60,146 nt of DNA, taken from assembly GCA_016290335.1 (NCBI GenBank), contig JAEETM010000014.1:1-60146 (forward strand). The letters run 5' to 3'. Below, one piece after another: positions 17,587 to 26,494 of this stretch (positions are counted from its first letter, which is position 1; each line of letters opens with the position of its first letter). The position numbers and the translations under genes were made by a program. The notes under the pieces are model-generated. The model was not told the origin of the DNA, ran no database searches, and was given only the letters and a program-made list of their open reading frames with translations. This stretch comes from Treponema sp. (GTDB lineage Bacteria > Spirochaetota > Spirochaetia > Treponematales > Treponemataceae).

Positions 17587-18459
17587 TCAACCATTTACCA
17601 TAGATACATCCAGGCGGTTGAATGGAGTTTCAAGACCAACAGCAGCTTTTTCCCGCATTATGGCAATGTGTAAATCGCTCTTTGTCTGTAAAAAATCATT
17701 AGGATCAAACCATACGGCAACTGTAATGTCTATTCCGGAATCGCAGAATTGATTTACCCAAACAGCAGGTTCTGGATCTTTTAAAACTGTAGGACAAGAT
17801 TTTGCTGCTTTCATATAAGTTTCGAGTGCAAGCTGCAAATCATTTCCGTAAGCAACAGGGCAGGTTACAGTGAGCCTTCTTTTTGTGTGGAAGGATTTAT
17901 TCATAAGATTTGTATTGATGATTGTTGAGTTAGGGATTCGGACCATTTCGTTATCGAGTGTGTGGACTGTTACAGAAATAAGGTTGATTGAATCTACAAT
18001 ACCGGTAATGCCGTCAACAATAATTGTATCGCCGATTTTAATTGCGCCTTCTGTCAAAACAAAAAGTCCGCTTATAAGATTGCTTACACTTGTTTGTGCT
18101 GCAAAGCCGACTGCAACTCCGGCAATTCCTGCAGCTCCCCAGATTGCGCCAAGCTTTACACCAAAAAGGCTGAGCACATACATCACTACAACTACATAGA
18201 AGAGATATTTTAAAAACTTTAGAATTATCATTGAACGGGGTTTTGAAAGCTTTCTTTCCGGTACTTTTTTAATACCCCTGATAATCAGCCTGTAGATAAT
18301 CCAGAAGATAAAAAGAATGAGAAGGGCACCAAGAAGCTTGAAGAGGTTTTCCCAGGTCATAAAGCCTTTGAGCCAGTTTAAAAAAGAAGAGGTTTGTTCT
18401 TTAAAGGAGTTTCCGGCATTCATAAAGCCGTCGGCTACGCCTTGTAATGTGTCGTCCAT
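17587..18459 (-). CDS. Small-conductance mechanosensitive channel, MscS family
   Basis: Releases solutes during hypo-osmotic shock. The 290-residue protein has a periplasmic-side N-terminus, three spans (LFKLLGALLILFIFWIIYRL, LKYLFYVVVVMYVLSLFGV, and pore helix AAGIAGVAVGFAAQTSVSNLISGLFVL), and the cytoplasmic beta domain KIGDTIIVDGITGIVDSINLISV ... RIPNSTIINTNLMN, matching MscS. The length is that of MscS itself, without the large extensions of MscK. CAGGAA lies upstream of the ATG. Confidence 0.93.
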   Translation of the reverse strand: MDDTLQGVADGFMNAGNSFKEQTSSFLNWLKGFMTWENLFKLLGALLILFIFWIIYRLIIRGIKKVPERKLSKPRSMIILKFLKYLFYVVVVMYVLSLFGVKLGAIWGAAGIAGVAVGFAAQTSVSNLISGLFVLTEGAIKIGDTIIVDGITGIVDSINLISVTVHTLDNEMVRIPNSTIINTNLMNKSFHTKRRLTVTCPVAYGNDLQLALETYMKAAKSCPTVLKDPEPAVWVNQFCDSGIDITVAVWFDPNDFLQTKSDLHIAIMREKAAVGLETPFNRLDVSMVNG

Positions 18460-18542
18460 ATATTGTTCCTGAAAAATAAGATAATTTATTATATAAATAA
18501 AAGAATGGATTTTCTACTATAAAAACTGGATAAAACCTGATT

Positions 18543-18595
18543 TAAAAAATAGCTTCCGGTCGAGTTACGCCTTTCAAAACCGTACGCTAGCGTAC
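18543..18595. repeat. AAAAAATAGC cruciform repeat, short copy
   Basis: AAAAAATAGCTTCCGGTCGA, then GTTACG, CTTTCAAAACC and hairpin GTACGCTAGCGTAC (18582-18595). It is an inverted match to 12861-12912, where the hairpin reads GCACGCTAGCGTGC: the second pair changed from C-G to T-A on both sides. The GH3 gene's TAG stop lies in the hairpin centre. Confidence 0.78.
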
Positions 18596-19747
18596 TATAT
18601 TTAATTTGTATCTTATTATTCTTTCTACGCTTTCATTTAAGCGTTCTTCGGTGATGAGGCCGTGTTTGAGGGCCATGTAGATGGAGGAGAAGGCTTGTTC
18701 GTAGTCTTCGGGGAGGAGGAGAAAGTCGTTGCCGGCGAGGAAAGCCTGGACGGCGGCTTCTCCACTGGAATAGTTTGAGGTTATGGCTTTCATGGAAAGG
18801 GAGTCGGTGATGATTAAGCCGTCGTAGTGGAGCTCGGTGCGGAGTTTCTGGTCTATTAAGTAGGATGATAAGGATGCAGGAGTTTTATCGTTTGTTACGG
18901 CTGGGACAGAAATGTGGGCTGTCATTATCATTGTGACAGAATTGTTTATACCGAAGATAAAAGGAAGAAGCTCACAGTCAAGAAGCTGCTGCCAGGTTTT
19001 TGTTGTTTCGGCATAGCCAAGATGGGTGTCTGTTTTTGTGTCGCCGTGACCGGGATAATGTTTAAGACAGCCACCAACGTTTTGAGAAGCCAAACCGTCA
19101 TACATTGCAAAAGCAAGCTTGCCGGCAGTAATAGGATTTGAGCTGAAGGCTCGTTCTCCAATCACCGGATTTTCTGGATTTGTGTTTACATCTGCAACCG
19201 GGGCAAAATCAACATCAATATCATAAAGACTCAAATACTCACCGATGGACTGACCGATTTTAAATGCCTCAGACGAATCTTTTACTGTTAGCATATTGTT
19301 AAATACAGGCACATCAAAATTACTGTTGTTTGCAATTCTGGCAACTTTTCCGCCTTCTTCATCAACGAAAATAAGAGGCTTAGTTATTGGAGAAATATCA
19401 GGAGTAGTTATGTGGGCAGAGGTTAGGGAATGAAGCTGCTCGGTTAAATGTGCCAGCTGTTCGGGCTCAATTATATTTTTTGCAAAAATCACAAATCCGC
19501 CGGCCGGAAAACGCTTGTAATAGCTTTTTTCTGATTGAGTGAGTTCGGTGAGACCTATATTTTTTTTAAGGTCACGTTCTTTCTGGAGAAGCTCGGGATT
19601 CAGATATTCAGGGCTGATTACAAACAGCTGGCAGATTTTATCCCTGAGCGACATTTTTTGCATGATATAAGCAACTTCATCTGCTGAAAGTGAAAAAACA
19701 AGGCTCAGGGCAAAAAAGCAGACTGTGAACTTTTTAAAAAGGGTCAT
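18587..19747 (-). CDS. Secreted GH3 beta-N-acetylhexosaminidase, NagZ-like
   Basis: A 386-residue GH3 enzyme with a signal peptide (MTLFKKFTVCFFALSLVFSLSADE), so it should act outside the cytoplasm, unlike E. coli NagZ. Motifs: FVDEEGGKVARI, DFAPVADVNTNP, VIGERAFSSNP, CLKHYPGHGDTKTDTHLGYA (the NagZ Asp/His acid-base loop) and IITDSLSMKAI with the nucleophile Asp. It may cleave GlcNAc residues from peptidoglycan fragments or dietary glycans. The final residues and the stop codon fall in a cruciform repeat. No strong ribosome binding site is visible; it lies 27 bp after thrS and is probably cotranscribed. Confidence 0.9.
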   Translation of the reverse strand: MTLFKKFTVCFFALSLVFSLSADEVAYIMQKMSLRDKICQLFVISPEYLNPELLQKERDLKKNIGLTELTQSEKSYYKRFPAGGFVIFAKNIIEPEQLAHLTEQLHSLTSAHITTPDISPITKPLIFVDEEGGKVARIANNSNFDVPVFNNMLTVKDSSEAFKIGQSIGEYLSLYDIDVDFAPVADVNTNPENPVIGERAFSSNPITAGKLAFAMYDGLASQNVGGCLKHYPGHGDTKTDTHLGYAETTKTWQQLLDCELLPFIFGINNSVTMIMTAHISVPAVTNDKTPASLSSYLIDQKLRTELHYDGLIITDSLSMKAITSNYSSGEAAVQAFLAGNDFLLLPEDYEQAFSSIYMALKHGLITEERLNESVERIIRYKLNIVR

Positions 19748-19774
19748 GCTTCGGACTTGTGTGTGTCTGCAGAA

Positions 19775-21526
19775 TTAGATGCCGATGAAGTGTGAGGCAA
19801 CCTTATCTTCAACGTATTTGATAAAGTCGTCGAGCTTCATTGTTTCCTGCGGCTTCTTACTTGAGAAGCGGTAGCGTACACAAACAGTACCGTCGGCTTT
19901 TTCCTTTTCGCCAACAACAAGAATGTATGGTGTTTTATGCTCGGTAGAAATCTGCTTGATTTTAGCTTTCATGTTTTCTTCGCTGAGATATGCATTTGAG
20001 CGGATATCGTGAGCAAGCAGAGTTTCGTTTATCTGGCGGGCATAATCATCAAACTCATTTGTTACTGGAACAACTGCAACCTGTTCAAAAGCGAGCCAGG
20101 TTGGGAAAGCTCCGGCAAAGTTTTCTATAAGAATACCTAAGAATCGTTCAAAGCTTCCGAGTACTGCACGGTGGAGCATTACAGGGTGATGCTTCTGGTT
20201 GTCTGCACCGATGTATGTTGCATCAAGGCGTTCTGCGCTAGGGAGCTGGTAGTCAACCTGAATTGTACCGCACTGCCATTCGCGTCCTAAGCAGTCATAA
20301 AGCTTAAACTCAAGCTTTGGTCCGTAGAAGGCACCTTCACCAGGCTGGAGCTCATATTCAAGTCCGGCTTCGTGGCAGGCATCGGAAAGCTGTTTTTCGG
20401 CGCGTTCCCAGGTTGCAAGGTCGCCAACGTGGTCTTCTGGCATTGTTGAGAATTTAACTACAAGCTTGTCAAAACCAAAATCATGATAAACATTTTTGAG
20501 CAGTTTACAGAACTTTGCTACTTCGGAACCGAGCTGTTCTTCGGTACAGAAAATGTGGGCATCATCCTGAACAAAACCACGGATTCGCATTACACCATGA
20601 AGTGTTCCGCTTGGTTCGTTTCTTACATCATGACCAAACTCTGCAAGACGGAGCGGTAAATCTTTATATGAACGCTGGCGGCTCTTGAAAATCTCGATTG
20701 CACCAGGGCAGTTCATCGGTTTGATTGCGAACATGCGTTTTTCAGATTCTGTGATGAACATATTCTGCTGGTAGTGTCCCCAGTGACCTGAACGTTCCCA
20801 CAAAGATTTTGGCATGATTGCAGGAGTGTTAACTTCCTGGTAACCATCGCGCTGAATCTGTCTGCGCATATAATCCTGCATTATTGTATAAACCTTCCAG
20901 CCGTTTGCATGCCAGAAAATCTGACCAGGATCTTCCGGATCAAGGTGGAACAAATCCATTTCCTGCCCGATTTTGCGGTGGTCGCGTTTTTCGGCTTCTG
21001 CCAGCATTGTAAGGTAATCTTTAAGCTCATTAGGCTTTGCAAAGCAGACTGCATAAACTCGGGTAAGCATAGGGCGGTCTGAATCTCCGCGCCAGTAAGC
21101 ACCAGCAACCTTTGTAAGCTTAAAGGCCTGCCCGTTGATTTCTTTTGTATTAGCTACGTGAGGACCACGGCACAAATCAAGATAGCCGTCCTGTTCGTAA
21201 GTTGTAATTGTAGCATCTGCAGGAAGCTCGTTAATAAGTTCAACCTTGTATGGTTCATCAGCAAAAAGCTTGAGTGCTTCTTCTTTTGAAACTTCTTTGC
21301 GGATAAAGTCGTGATTTCCTGCGAGGATTTTCCTCATTTCTTTTTCTACTGCTGGAAAATCGGTTTCGGTGAATTTGGTGCCTGTGGTGAAATCAAAATC
21401 GTAATAGAATCCGTTGTCAATTGCAGGACCTATAGCGATTTTCGTTCCCGGATAAAGATTTTTGATTGCCTCAGCCATTACGTGTGCGCATGAGTGTCTG
21501 ATGATTTGTAATTTTTCGTCAGCCAT
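19775..21526 (-). CDS. thrS: Threonyl-tRNA synthetase lacking the TGS domain
   Basis: Class II synthetase of 583 residues. The protein begins almost directly with the editing domain: the HxxxH zinc-like motif in [13 protein letters not shown] starts at residue 9, and the partner CRGPHV is near 118. The catalytic domain follows (GPGAI-type [52 protein letters not shown]) and then the anticodon-binding domain. The TGS domain of about 60 residues found in E. coli ThrRS is absent; AAGGAGATC upstream of the ATG supports this start, so it is not a start-call error. Confidence 0.95.
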   Translation of the reverse strand: MADEKLQIIRHSCAHVMAEAIKNLYPGTKIAIGPAIDNGFYYDFDFTTGTKFTETDFPAVEKEMRKILAGNHDFIRKEVSKEEALKLFADEPYKVELINELPADATITTYEQDGYLDLCRGPHVANTKEINGQAFKLTKVAGAYWRGDSDRPMLTRVYAVCFAKPNELKDYLTMLAEAEKRDHRKIGQEMDLFHLDPEDPGQIFWHANGWKVYTIMQDYMRRQIQRDGYQEVNTPAIMPKSLWERSGHWGHYQQNMFITESEKRMFAIKPMNCPGAIEIFKSRQRSYKDLPLRLAEFGHDVRNEPSGTLHGVMRIRGFVQDDAHIFCTEEQLGSEVAKFCKLLKNVYHDFGFDKLVVKFSTMPEDHVGDLATWERAEKQLSDACHEAGLEYELQPGEGAFYGPKLEFKLYDCLGREWQCGTIQVDYQLPSAERLDATYIGADNQKHHPVMLHRAVLGSFERFLGILIENFAGAFPTWLAFEQVAVVPVTNEFDDYARQINETLLAHDIRSNAYLSEENMKAKIKQISTEHKTPYILVVGEKEKADGTVCVRYRFSSKKPQETMKLDDFIKYVEDKVASHFIGI

Positions 21527-21663
21527 TTTTGATCTCCTTATGATTTAATTTATTACACCAAATTCCAGAAAGCATACGCCTTCCGATTTTTGAATAAATA
21601 TTATAGTAAATTGTTATGATAAAGTAAACTCGTGTATTTTTGTGTATATTTATTGTTCTATGC

Positions 21664-21691
21664 TTGACGGAACGCAAAAAATCTGTAATAA
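21664..21691 (+). promoter_or_regulatory. Promoter of the 29-residue ribosomal protein gene
   Basis: TTGACG (21664-21669) and TAATAA (21686-21691), 16 bp apart; AATAAT one base later gives 17. AGGAG at 21711 lies 11 bases before the ATG. Confidence 0.5.
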
Positions 21692-21726
21692 TCATATTAC
21701 TTTATAAAGTAGGAGTGGCACCTCAT

Positions 21727-21816
21727 ATGCCTTGTGGAAAGAAAAGAAAACGCCAGAAGATGGCAACACATAAGCGAAAGAAGATGCTTAGACGTAATCG
21801 ACATAAGAGCAAGTAG
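21727..21816 (+). CDS. 29-residue basic protein, AURKAIP1/COX24 (mS38/bS22-like) ribosomal protein
   Basis: A very small gene: MPCGKKRKRQKMATHKRKKM plus nine residues, with 16 Lys/Arg among 29. The pattern MATHKRKKMLRRNRHKSK resembles the AURKAIP1/COX24 C-terminal motif of mitochondrial mS38 and the mycobacterial small-subunit protein bS22, which bind 16S rRNA near the decoding region. It has its own promoter, a ribosome binding site and a strong terminator right after it, all signs of a real, highly expressed monocistronic gene. It is too short for most ORF cut-offs. The ribosomal role is inferred from family resemblance. Confidence 0.82.
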   Translation: MPCGKKRKRQKMATHKRKKMLRRNRHKSK

Positions 21817-21844
21817 TTTTTAGGTCGACCGCTTGTGTTCAGAT

Positions 21845-21875
21845 AGACCGCGATTTACTTCGCGGTCTTTTTTTT
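21845..21875 (+). terminator. Rho-independent terminator after the small ribosomal protein gene
   Basis: Stem AGACCGCGA (21845-21853), loop TTTACT, stem TCGCGGTCT (21860-21868), then a run of T. It is the clearest intrinsic terminator in the window. Confidence 0.92.
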
Positions 21876-21894
21876 ACGCCTTTGGGTTTTATAC

Positions 21895-21924
21895 TTGTGA
21901 GTTTGAGTTTGTCAGTGGTATAAT
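21895..21924 (+). promoter_or_regulatory. Putative dxs operon promoter
   Basis: TTGTGA (21895-21900), 18 bp, TATAAT (21919-21924). It would drive dxs-folP and possibly the genes beyond. The chosen ATG is 22 bases after the -10 box, with AGGA just upstream. Confidence 0.55.
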
Positions 21925-21946
21925 TATTTAATTGGCGCAGGATAGA

Positions 21947-23854
21947 ATGCTAGAAAACATTAATTCTCCGGATGACATAAAAAATCTTTCTCAAAAAGAA
22001 ATTAAGCAGCTTGCACAGGAAATGCGGACAGAAATCATTAATGTTGTCGGTACTAATGGTGGGCATCTTGCAAGTAATCTTGGAGTAGTGGAGCTTACAA
22101 TAGCGCTTCACAGAGTTTTTTCTTCGCCGCATGATGCAATCATTTGGGATGTAAGTCATCAATGCTATCCTCATAAGCTGCTTACAGGCCGTTACAAGGA
22201 TTTTTCAACCCTTCGTAAAAAAGACGGCATTTCAGGTTTTACAAACACAAAAGAAAGCCCTCACGATTTTTTTATAAACGGTCATTCATCAACCTCAATT
22301 TCTTCTGCGCTCGGTCTTCTTACAGCCTGGAATCTGAACAATAATGACGGAAAGGTTATTGCAGTAATAGGAGATGGTGCACTGACCGGTGGAATGGCAT
22401 TTGAAGGTTTATGTAATGCCGCCCAGCTTTCCAAAAATCTTATTGTAATTTTAAACGACAACCAGATGTCAATCGATCACAATCTGGGTGCAGTATCACG
22501 CTATTTAAGCCGCCTTACCATGTCTCACAGCTACCAGTCATTCAGATACGGCATAGACAAAGGTATAGACCGGATGGTAGAAAAAATACCGTATTTTGGC
22601 CGACGTGTAGAAAAGTTTGTATTCAGATTCAAGCGCGCACTTAAAGGTCTTATCCTTACAAATAATCTTTTTACAGATCTGGGCTTTGAATATACCGGAC
22701 CTTATGACGGTCACAATGAAGAAGAGCTTGAAAAGGTATTGCGCCGTATTTCCAAGCTGCACAGACCGGTAGTAGTTCACGTGGTAACAAAAAAAGGAAA
22801 GGGCTACAGTCCTGCAGAAAATAATCCGGAGCTTTTCCACGGAATCGGCCCGTTCCAGATTAGTGATGGAAAAGTTGAAAAATACGACCAGCTGAGCTTT
22901 ACGGAAGCATTCAGCAATATGATTGTGCGTGAAGCTGAAAAAAATGAAAAGATTGCAGCAATTACAGCGGCAATGGCAAAGGGAACAGGACTTGCATCTT
23001 TTTCGCACAAGTTCCCGGACCGTTTTTTTGATGTTGGAATTGCAGAAGAGCACGCAGTTACTTTTGCAGAAGGACTTGCAGCCGGTGGTATGATTCCTGT
23101 TGTCTGTATTTATTCAACATTCCTTCAGCGCGCAATAGATCAGATTATCCACGATATTTCGCTGCAAAAAGTTCATGCAGTTTTTATGGTAGACAGAGCT
23201 GGTGCAGTTCCAGATGATGGAGTAACACACCAGGGTATTTTTGACATTGCATTGCTCAGGCCGGTACCAGGCTTAAAGCTTCTTTCGCCGTCTACACATA
23301 GTGATTTAACAGCCTGCTTTGAGTATGCACTTAAAGACACTGGCGCAGTCATCATCAGATACCCTAAGCTTTCCTGTCCGCCGGATATTCCAAAGTTTGA
23401 ACAGACGGTAGAAGAAGGAATAGGCGTATTTGTTTCGCAGGAAGAACTTTTATTTACCCAGAAAAAATCAGTTCCGGTAGAAAGAAATGAAAGAATCCTC
23501 ATAGTTTCTACAGGCGGATTATATACGGAAGTTAAAGCCTCCGCAGAAAAATGTGCAGAAAAAAACATCATCACAGACCTTTATATGCTGAGGTTTATAA
23601 AACCGCTTGATGAAGAATACTTTATTTCACTTGCTAAAAATTATCGTGGTGTTCTGTTTACCGAAGATGGTGTAAAAACAGGCGGTGTAAGTGAATATCT
23701 TGAAGAGCTTTTGAATAAAAATAATTACGGTAATACAAAAATACTTGCATTTGGCGACAGATACTATGAGCATGGTACACGTGCCGAAATACTTGAAGCT
23801 GCCGGTATTTCAGTAGAGTGTATTGAAAAGGCTGTGCTGGAGCTGAAAAAATGA
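21947..23854 (+). CDS. dxs: 1-deoxy-D-xylulose-5-phosphate synthase
   Basis: First enzyme of the MEP isoprenoid pathway: joins pyruvate and glyceraldehyde 3-phosphate using thiamine diphosphate. Family features: INSPDDIKNLS start, GGHLASNLGVVELTIALH, ThDP-binding GDGALTGGMAFEGLCNAA, transketolase-type DVGIAEEHAVTFAEGLA with the catalytic Glu, and DDGVTHQGIFD. Length about 635 aa is normal. The ATG at 21947 is preferred over the TTG at 21932 because AGGA precedes it and homologues start with MLxxINSPxD. folP follows with a 4-bp overlap. Confidence 0.97.
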   Translation: MLENINSPDDIKNLSQKEIKQLAQEMRTEIINVVGTNGGHLASNLGVVELTIALHRVFSSPHDAIIWDVSHQCYPHKLLTGRYKDFSTLRKKDGISGFTNTKESPHDFFINGHSSTSISSALGLLTAWNLNNNDGKVIAVIGDGALTGGMAFEGLCNAAQLSKNLIVILNDNQMSIDHNLGAVSRYLSRLTMSHSYQSFRYGIDKGIDRMVEKIPYFGRRVEKFVFRFKRALKGLILTNNLFTDLGFEYTGPYDGHNEEELEKVLRRISKLHRPVVVHVVTKKGKGYSPAENNPELFHGIGPFQISDGKVEKYDQLSFTEAFSNMIVREAEKNEKIAAITAAMAKGTGLASFSHKFPDRFFDVGIAEEHAVTFAEGLAAGGMIPVVCIYSTFLQRAIDQIIHDISLQKVHAVFMVDRAGAVPDDGVTHQGIFDIALLRPVPGLKLLSPSTHSDLTACFEYALKDTGAVIIRYPKLSCPPDIPKFEQTVEEGIGVFVSQEELLFTQKKSVPVERNERILIVSTGGLYTEVKASAEKCAEKNIITDLYMLRFIKPLDEEYFISLAKNYRGVLFTEDGVKTGGVSEYLEELLNKNNYGNTKILAFGDRYYEHGTRAEILEAAGISVECIEKAVLELKK

Positions 23855-24696
23855 TTTCCGACAATAAAGTTAATGATAAGCTCCTTACAATGCAGTTTGG
23901 TTCACGGACAATAACAACTGAAAATAAAGCGTTTATAATGGGCATTGTAAACGTTACCCCCGATTCCTTTTACAGCGAAAGCCGTGGCGGTATAGAACGT
24001 GCAGAACAGCTTATCAGAGATGGAGCAGATATTCTTGATATTGGCGGCGAATCAACTCGTCCGGGCTACACAGCAGTAGATGATGATGAAGAAATAAAAC
24101 GCGTTGTTCCTGTAATCACTGAAATCCGTAAAAAATACACCCTTCCAATTTCAATTGATACCACAAAATACAGTGTGCTGAAAGCTGCTTACGAAGCCGG
24201 TGCCGATATTTTTAATGATATTTCTTCTTTTGATTATGATGACGGCGGAAAATGTGCTGATTTTGCTGCTCAAAAAGGAATGTCTGTAATTCTTATGCAT
24301 CGTTTTACAGAGCCCGAAGAAGACCGTACAACGAATCCGGAAATTGTAGAAGAAGTAAGTGGATATCTTGAAGATAAAGTTCAGTTTGCCTTAGCGCACG
24401 GAATCCCGCTTGAAAAAATAATAATAGACCCTGGAATTGGTTTTGGTAAAACCTTTGAAGAAAATGTCCTGCTGATGAAAAATACACAAAAGCTTTGCGG
24501 TGGAAAATATCCGATTCTTATGGCACTTTCCCGTAAGCGCTGTATTGGAACCATTACACGCCGCACTATAGAAGAACGGCTTGCAGGAACCCTTGCAGCA
24601 AATATCCTTTCAATACAGAAGGGTGCCGTAATGGTTAGAGTACACGATGTTGCCGAAACTAAAGATGCATTAAATATAATGAAATATCTTTCATAA
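23851..24696 (+). CDS. folP: Dihydropteroate synthase
   Basis: Folate pathway enzyme joining p-aminobenzoate and dihydropterin pyrophosphate; the target of sulfonamides. The 281-residue TIM barrel has MGIVNVTPDSFY, DILDIGGESTRPG, IDTTKYSVLKAA, FNDISSF, IIDPGIGFGKT and ALSRKRCIG, all family landmarks. It starts inside the dxs stop (ATGA), so the two are translationally coupled. The stop is 21 bp before cdaA. Confidence 0.96.
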   Translation: MISDNKVNDKLLTMQFGSRTITTENKAFIMGIVNVTPDSFYSESRGGIERAEQLIRDGADILDIGGESTRPGYTAVDDDEEIKRVVPVITEIRKKYTLPISIDTTKYSVLKAAYEAGADIFNDISSFDYDDGGKCADFAAQKGMSVILMHRFTEPEEDRTTNPEIVEEVSGYLEDKVQFALAHGIPLEKIIIDPGIGFGKTFEENVLLMKNTQKLCGGKYPILMALSRKRCIGTITRRTIEERLAGTLAANILSIQKGAVMVRVHDVAETKDALNIMKYLS

Positions 24697-24707
24697 TGTG
24701 ATATAAT
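24679..24707 (+). promoter_or_regulatory. Promoter-like element at the folP-cdaA junction
   Basis: ATGAAA (24679-24684), 17 bp, TATAAT (24702-24707), then ten bases to the cdaA ATG with no Shine-Dalgarno sequence. The -35 overlaps the folP end. It implies that cdaA can be expressed independently from a leader of only a few bases. Confidence 0.55.
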
Positions 24708-24717
24708 ATTTCTCAAA

Positions 24718-25533
24718 ATGGAAGTATTTAATAAGTTTTTATATCTTTATGATTATGTACGCCCCGTATTCGATATTCTGATTCTGACCTTTCTTTTGTA
24801 CAAGGCCTACGATTTTATGGCCAAAACAAACAGTATTCAGATTCTTAAATCAGTAATTATTGTTGTAATTGCGTGGGTTATTGCAATACTGTTCAAGCTT
24901 GATACAATCCTGTGGCTTTTAAGTGTTGTTGCACCTGGACTTGTAATTGCGTTTGCCGTTATCTTCCAGCCGGAAATCAGAAAACTCTTTTTAAGGATAG
25001 GGCAAAGCTCCTGGTTTGCATTCGGTAAACGTTCTAAGCACACTTATGTAGACTCTGTACTGCTTGCCGCCGAAATGCTTTCAAAGGAAAGACGTGGTAT
25101 GCTTGCAGTTTTCATGCGTCATACAAAACTCGATAACTACATGCAGGCCGGAACAAAGCTCAATGCCGATTTGTCTTCAAGTCTGCTTGTAACAATCTAT
25201 GGAAAAGACACACCGCTTCACGACGGCGCCTGCTTTATTCAGGGTGGCAAAATTATTGCTGCCGGCTGCTTTTTGCCGTTAAGCGAAGAATACTCAATTA
25301 AGAAAACATTCGGTTCACGTCATAGAGCGGCACTCGGACTTTCAGAAGTTTGCGATGCGGTAGTACTCGTTGTTTCTGAAGAAACTGGTGCAATCAGCCT
25401 TGCCTATGATTCAAAGCTAAACTACGACCTAAAAATCCCTGAAATAACAAAGATATTGGAAAACCTTTTGGAAATTACACCGGAGGATAAGAACTTGGAG
25501 GATACAATAGATGAAAGCAAACCAATTAGCTGA
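24718..25533 (+). CDS. cdaA: Diadenylate cyclase CdaA
   Basis: Makes cyclic di-AMP from two ATP at the membrane. Three N-terminal spans (VFDILILTFLLYKAY, VIIVVIAWVIAILF, ILWLLSVVAPGLVIAFAVIF), then the DAC domain with DGA (169-171) and RHR (201-203, in SRHRAALG), both needed for catalysis. At 271 residues it matches CdaA/DacA of Firmicutes. The following gene encodes a YbbR-domain protein, the usual CdaA regulator, overlapping by 23 bp. c-di-AMP controls potassium and osmolyte transport and wall integrity in other bacteria. Confidence 0.95.
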   Translation: MEVFNKFLYLYDYVRPVFDILILTFLLYKAYDFMAKTNSIQILKSVIIVVIAWVIAILFKLDTILWLLSVVAPGLVIAFAVIFQPEIRKLFLRIGQSSWFAFGKRSKHTYVDSVLLAAEMLSKERRGMLAVFMRHTKLDNYMQAGTKLNADLSSSLLVTIYGKDTPLHDGACFIQGGKIIAAGCFLPLSEEYSIKKTFGSRHRAALGLSEVCDAVVLVVSEETGAISLAYDSKLNYDLKIPEITKILENLLEITPEDKNLEDTIDESKPIS

Positions 25534-26491
25534 AAAAATCTTCAAGAACTGGCCGGTTAAGTTAATCTGTTTTGTACTCGCCATTCTTCTTTATGTTTTC
25601 CACCGTTCGGCAATGGTAGAAAAACGTTCGTTTGTTTTGCCACTGGAAGTAGTGCAGGACGGAATTGTAATGCCTGTCGGTAATTATCCAAAAACAGTAA
25701 CAGTAATAGTCAGGGCTAACACAGAAGAAATTACCTCCGTACATGCAAGCCAGATAACTGCATACGTTAATATAAACAATATTTCAAAAAGCGGCGAATA
25801 TACGCTTCCTGTAAATGTTTCTATTACAGATGAGCTTATGCGTTATGACCCGTTTGAAATAAAGGTAAAGCCTGAAACAATTAAGCTTGATGTAGAGAAA
25901 AAATCAAAGAAGTTTGTACAGATAAAGCCTTCAATTGTCGGCGAACCTGAGCATGGATATTTTGTTTCGGATATTTCAGTTGAACCTTCTTATATCACAA
26001 TGTCTGGTCCTGAATCTCTGCTTGCCGAAATTGAAGAGCTTAAAACCGATGCAATTGATATTGAGAAAATGACTTCGAACCTTGTACTCGAAACAGAATG
26101 TATGGCGCTTAATAAGGTTATACAGGTTGATAATGAAGGCCCTTACGAGGTAACTGTAAAAATTGAACCTAAGCTGATGGAAAAAACATTTGACAATCTG
26201 AGAATACAGGCAATTTCTTTACAGGAAGGCTTTGAACTTGTAAGTACGCTTCCAACAACCGGAATTATTCTTCAGGGTATAATGCCTATGCTGGAAAACT
26301 TTAATCTGAATGCCTATTCGGTACAGGTTGATTTAAGCTCTATAAAAGATGCTGGAACTTTTGAGCTCCCTGTAAGATATATTTATCCATCTTACTTCAA
26401 ACTTGTGCGAAAAAATGTCGATAAAGTAAAGGTAGAAGTCAGGAAAATAGAAAAGATAGAAAATACTGATGAGGAAACCCCACAGGAGTGA
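25511..26491 (+). CDS. YbbR-domain protein, CdaR-like regulator of CdaA
   Basis: A 326-residue single-span protein: a short cytoplasmic N-terminus, a membrane helix (VKLICFVLAILLYVFH), and about three YbbR-like repeats outside (VVQDGIVMPVGNYPKTVTVIVRA; KPSIVGEPEHGYFVSDISVEPSYITMSGPESLL; LRIQAISLQEGFELVSTLPTTGIILQGI). YbbR proteins encoded next to cdaA bind and modulate the cyclase. GGAGG lies inside the end of cdaA, so translation is coupled. The last 15 residues are charged and Glu-rich. Confidence 0.88.
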   Translation: MKANQLAEKIFKNWPVKLICFVLAILLYVFHRSAMVEKRSFVLPLEVVQDGIVMPVGNYPKTVTVIVRANTEEITSVHASQITAYVNINNISKSGEYTLPVNVSITDELMRYDPFEIKVKPETIKLDVEKKSKKFVQIKPSIVGEPEHGYFVSDISVEPSYITMSGPESLLAEIEELKTDAIDIEKMTSNLVLETECMALNKVIQVDNEGPYEVTVKIEPKLMEKTFDNLRIQAISLQEGFELVSTLPTTGIILQGIMPMLENFNLNAYSVQVDLSSIKDAGTFELPVRYIYPSYFKLVRKNVDKVKVEVRKIEKIENTDEETPQE

Positions 26492-26494
26492 TTT

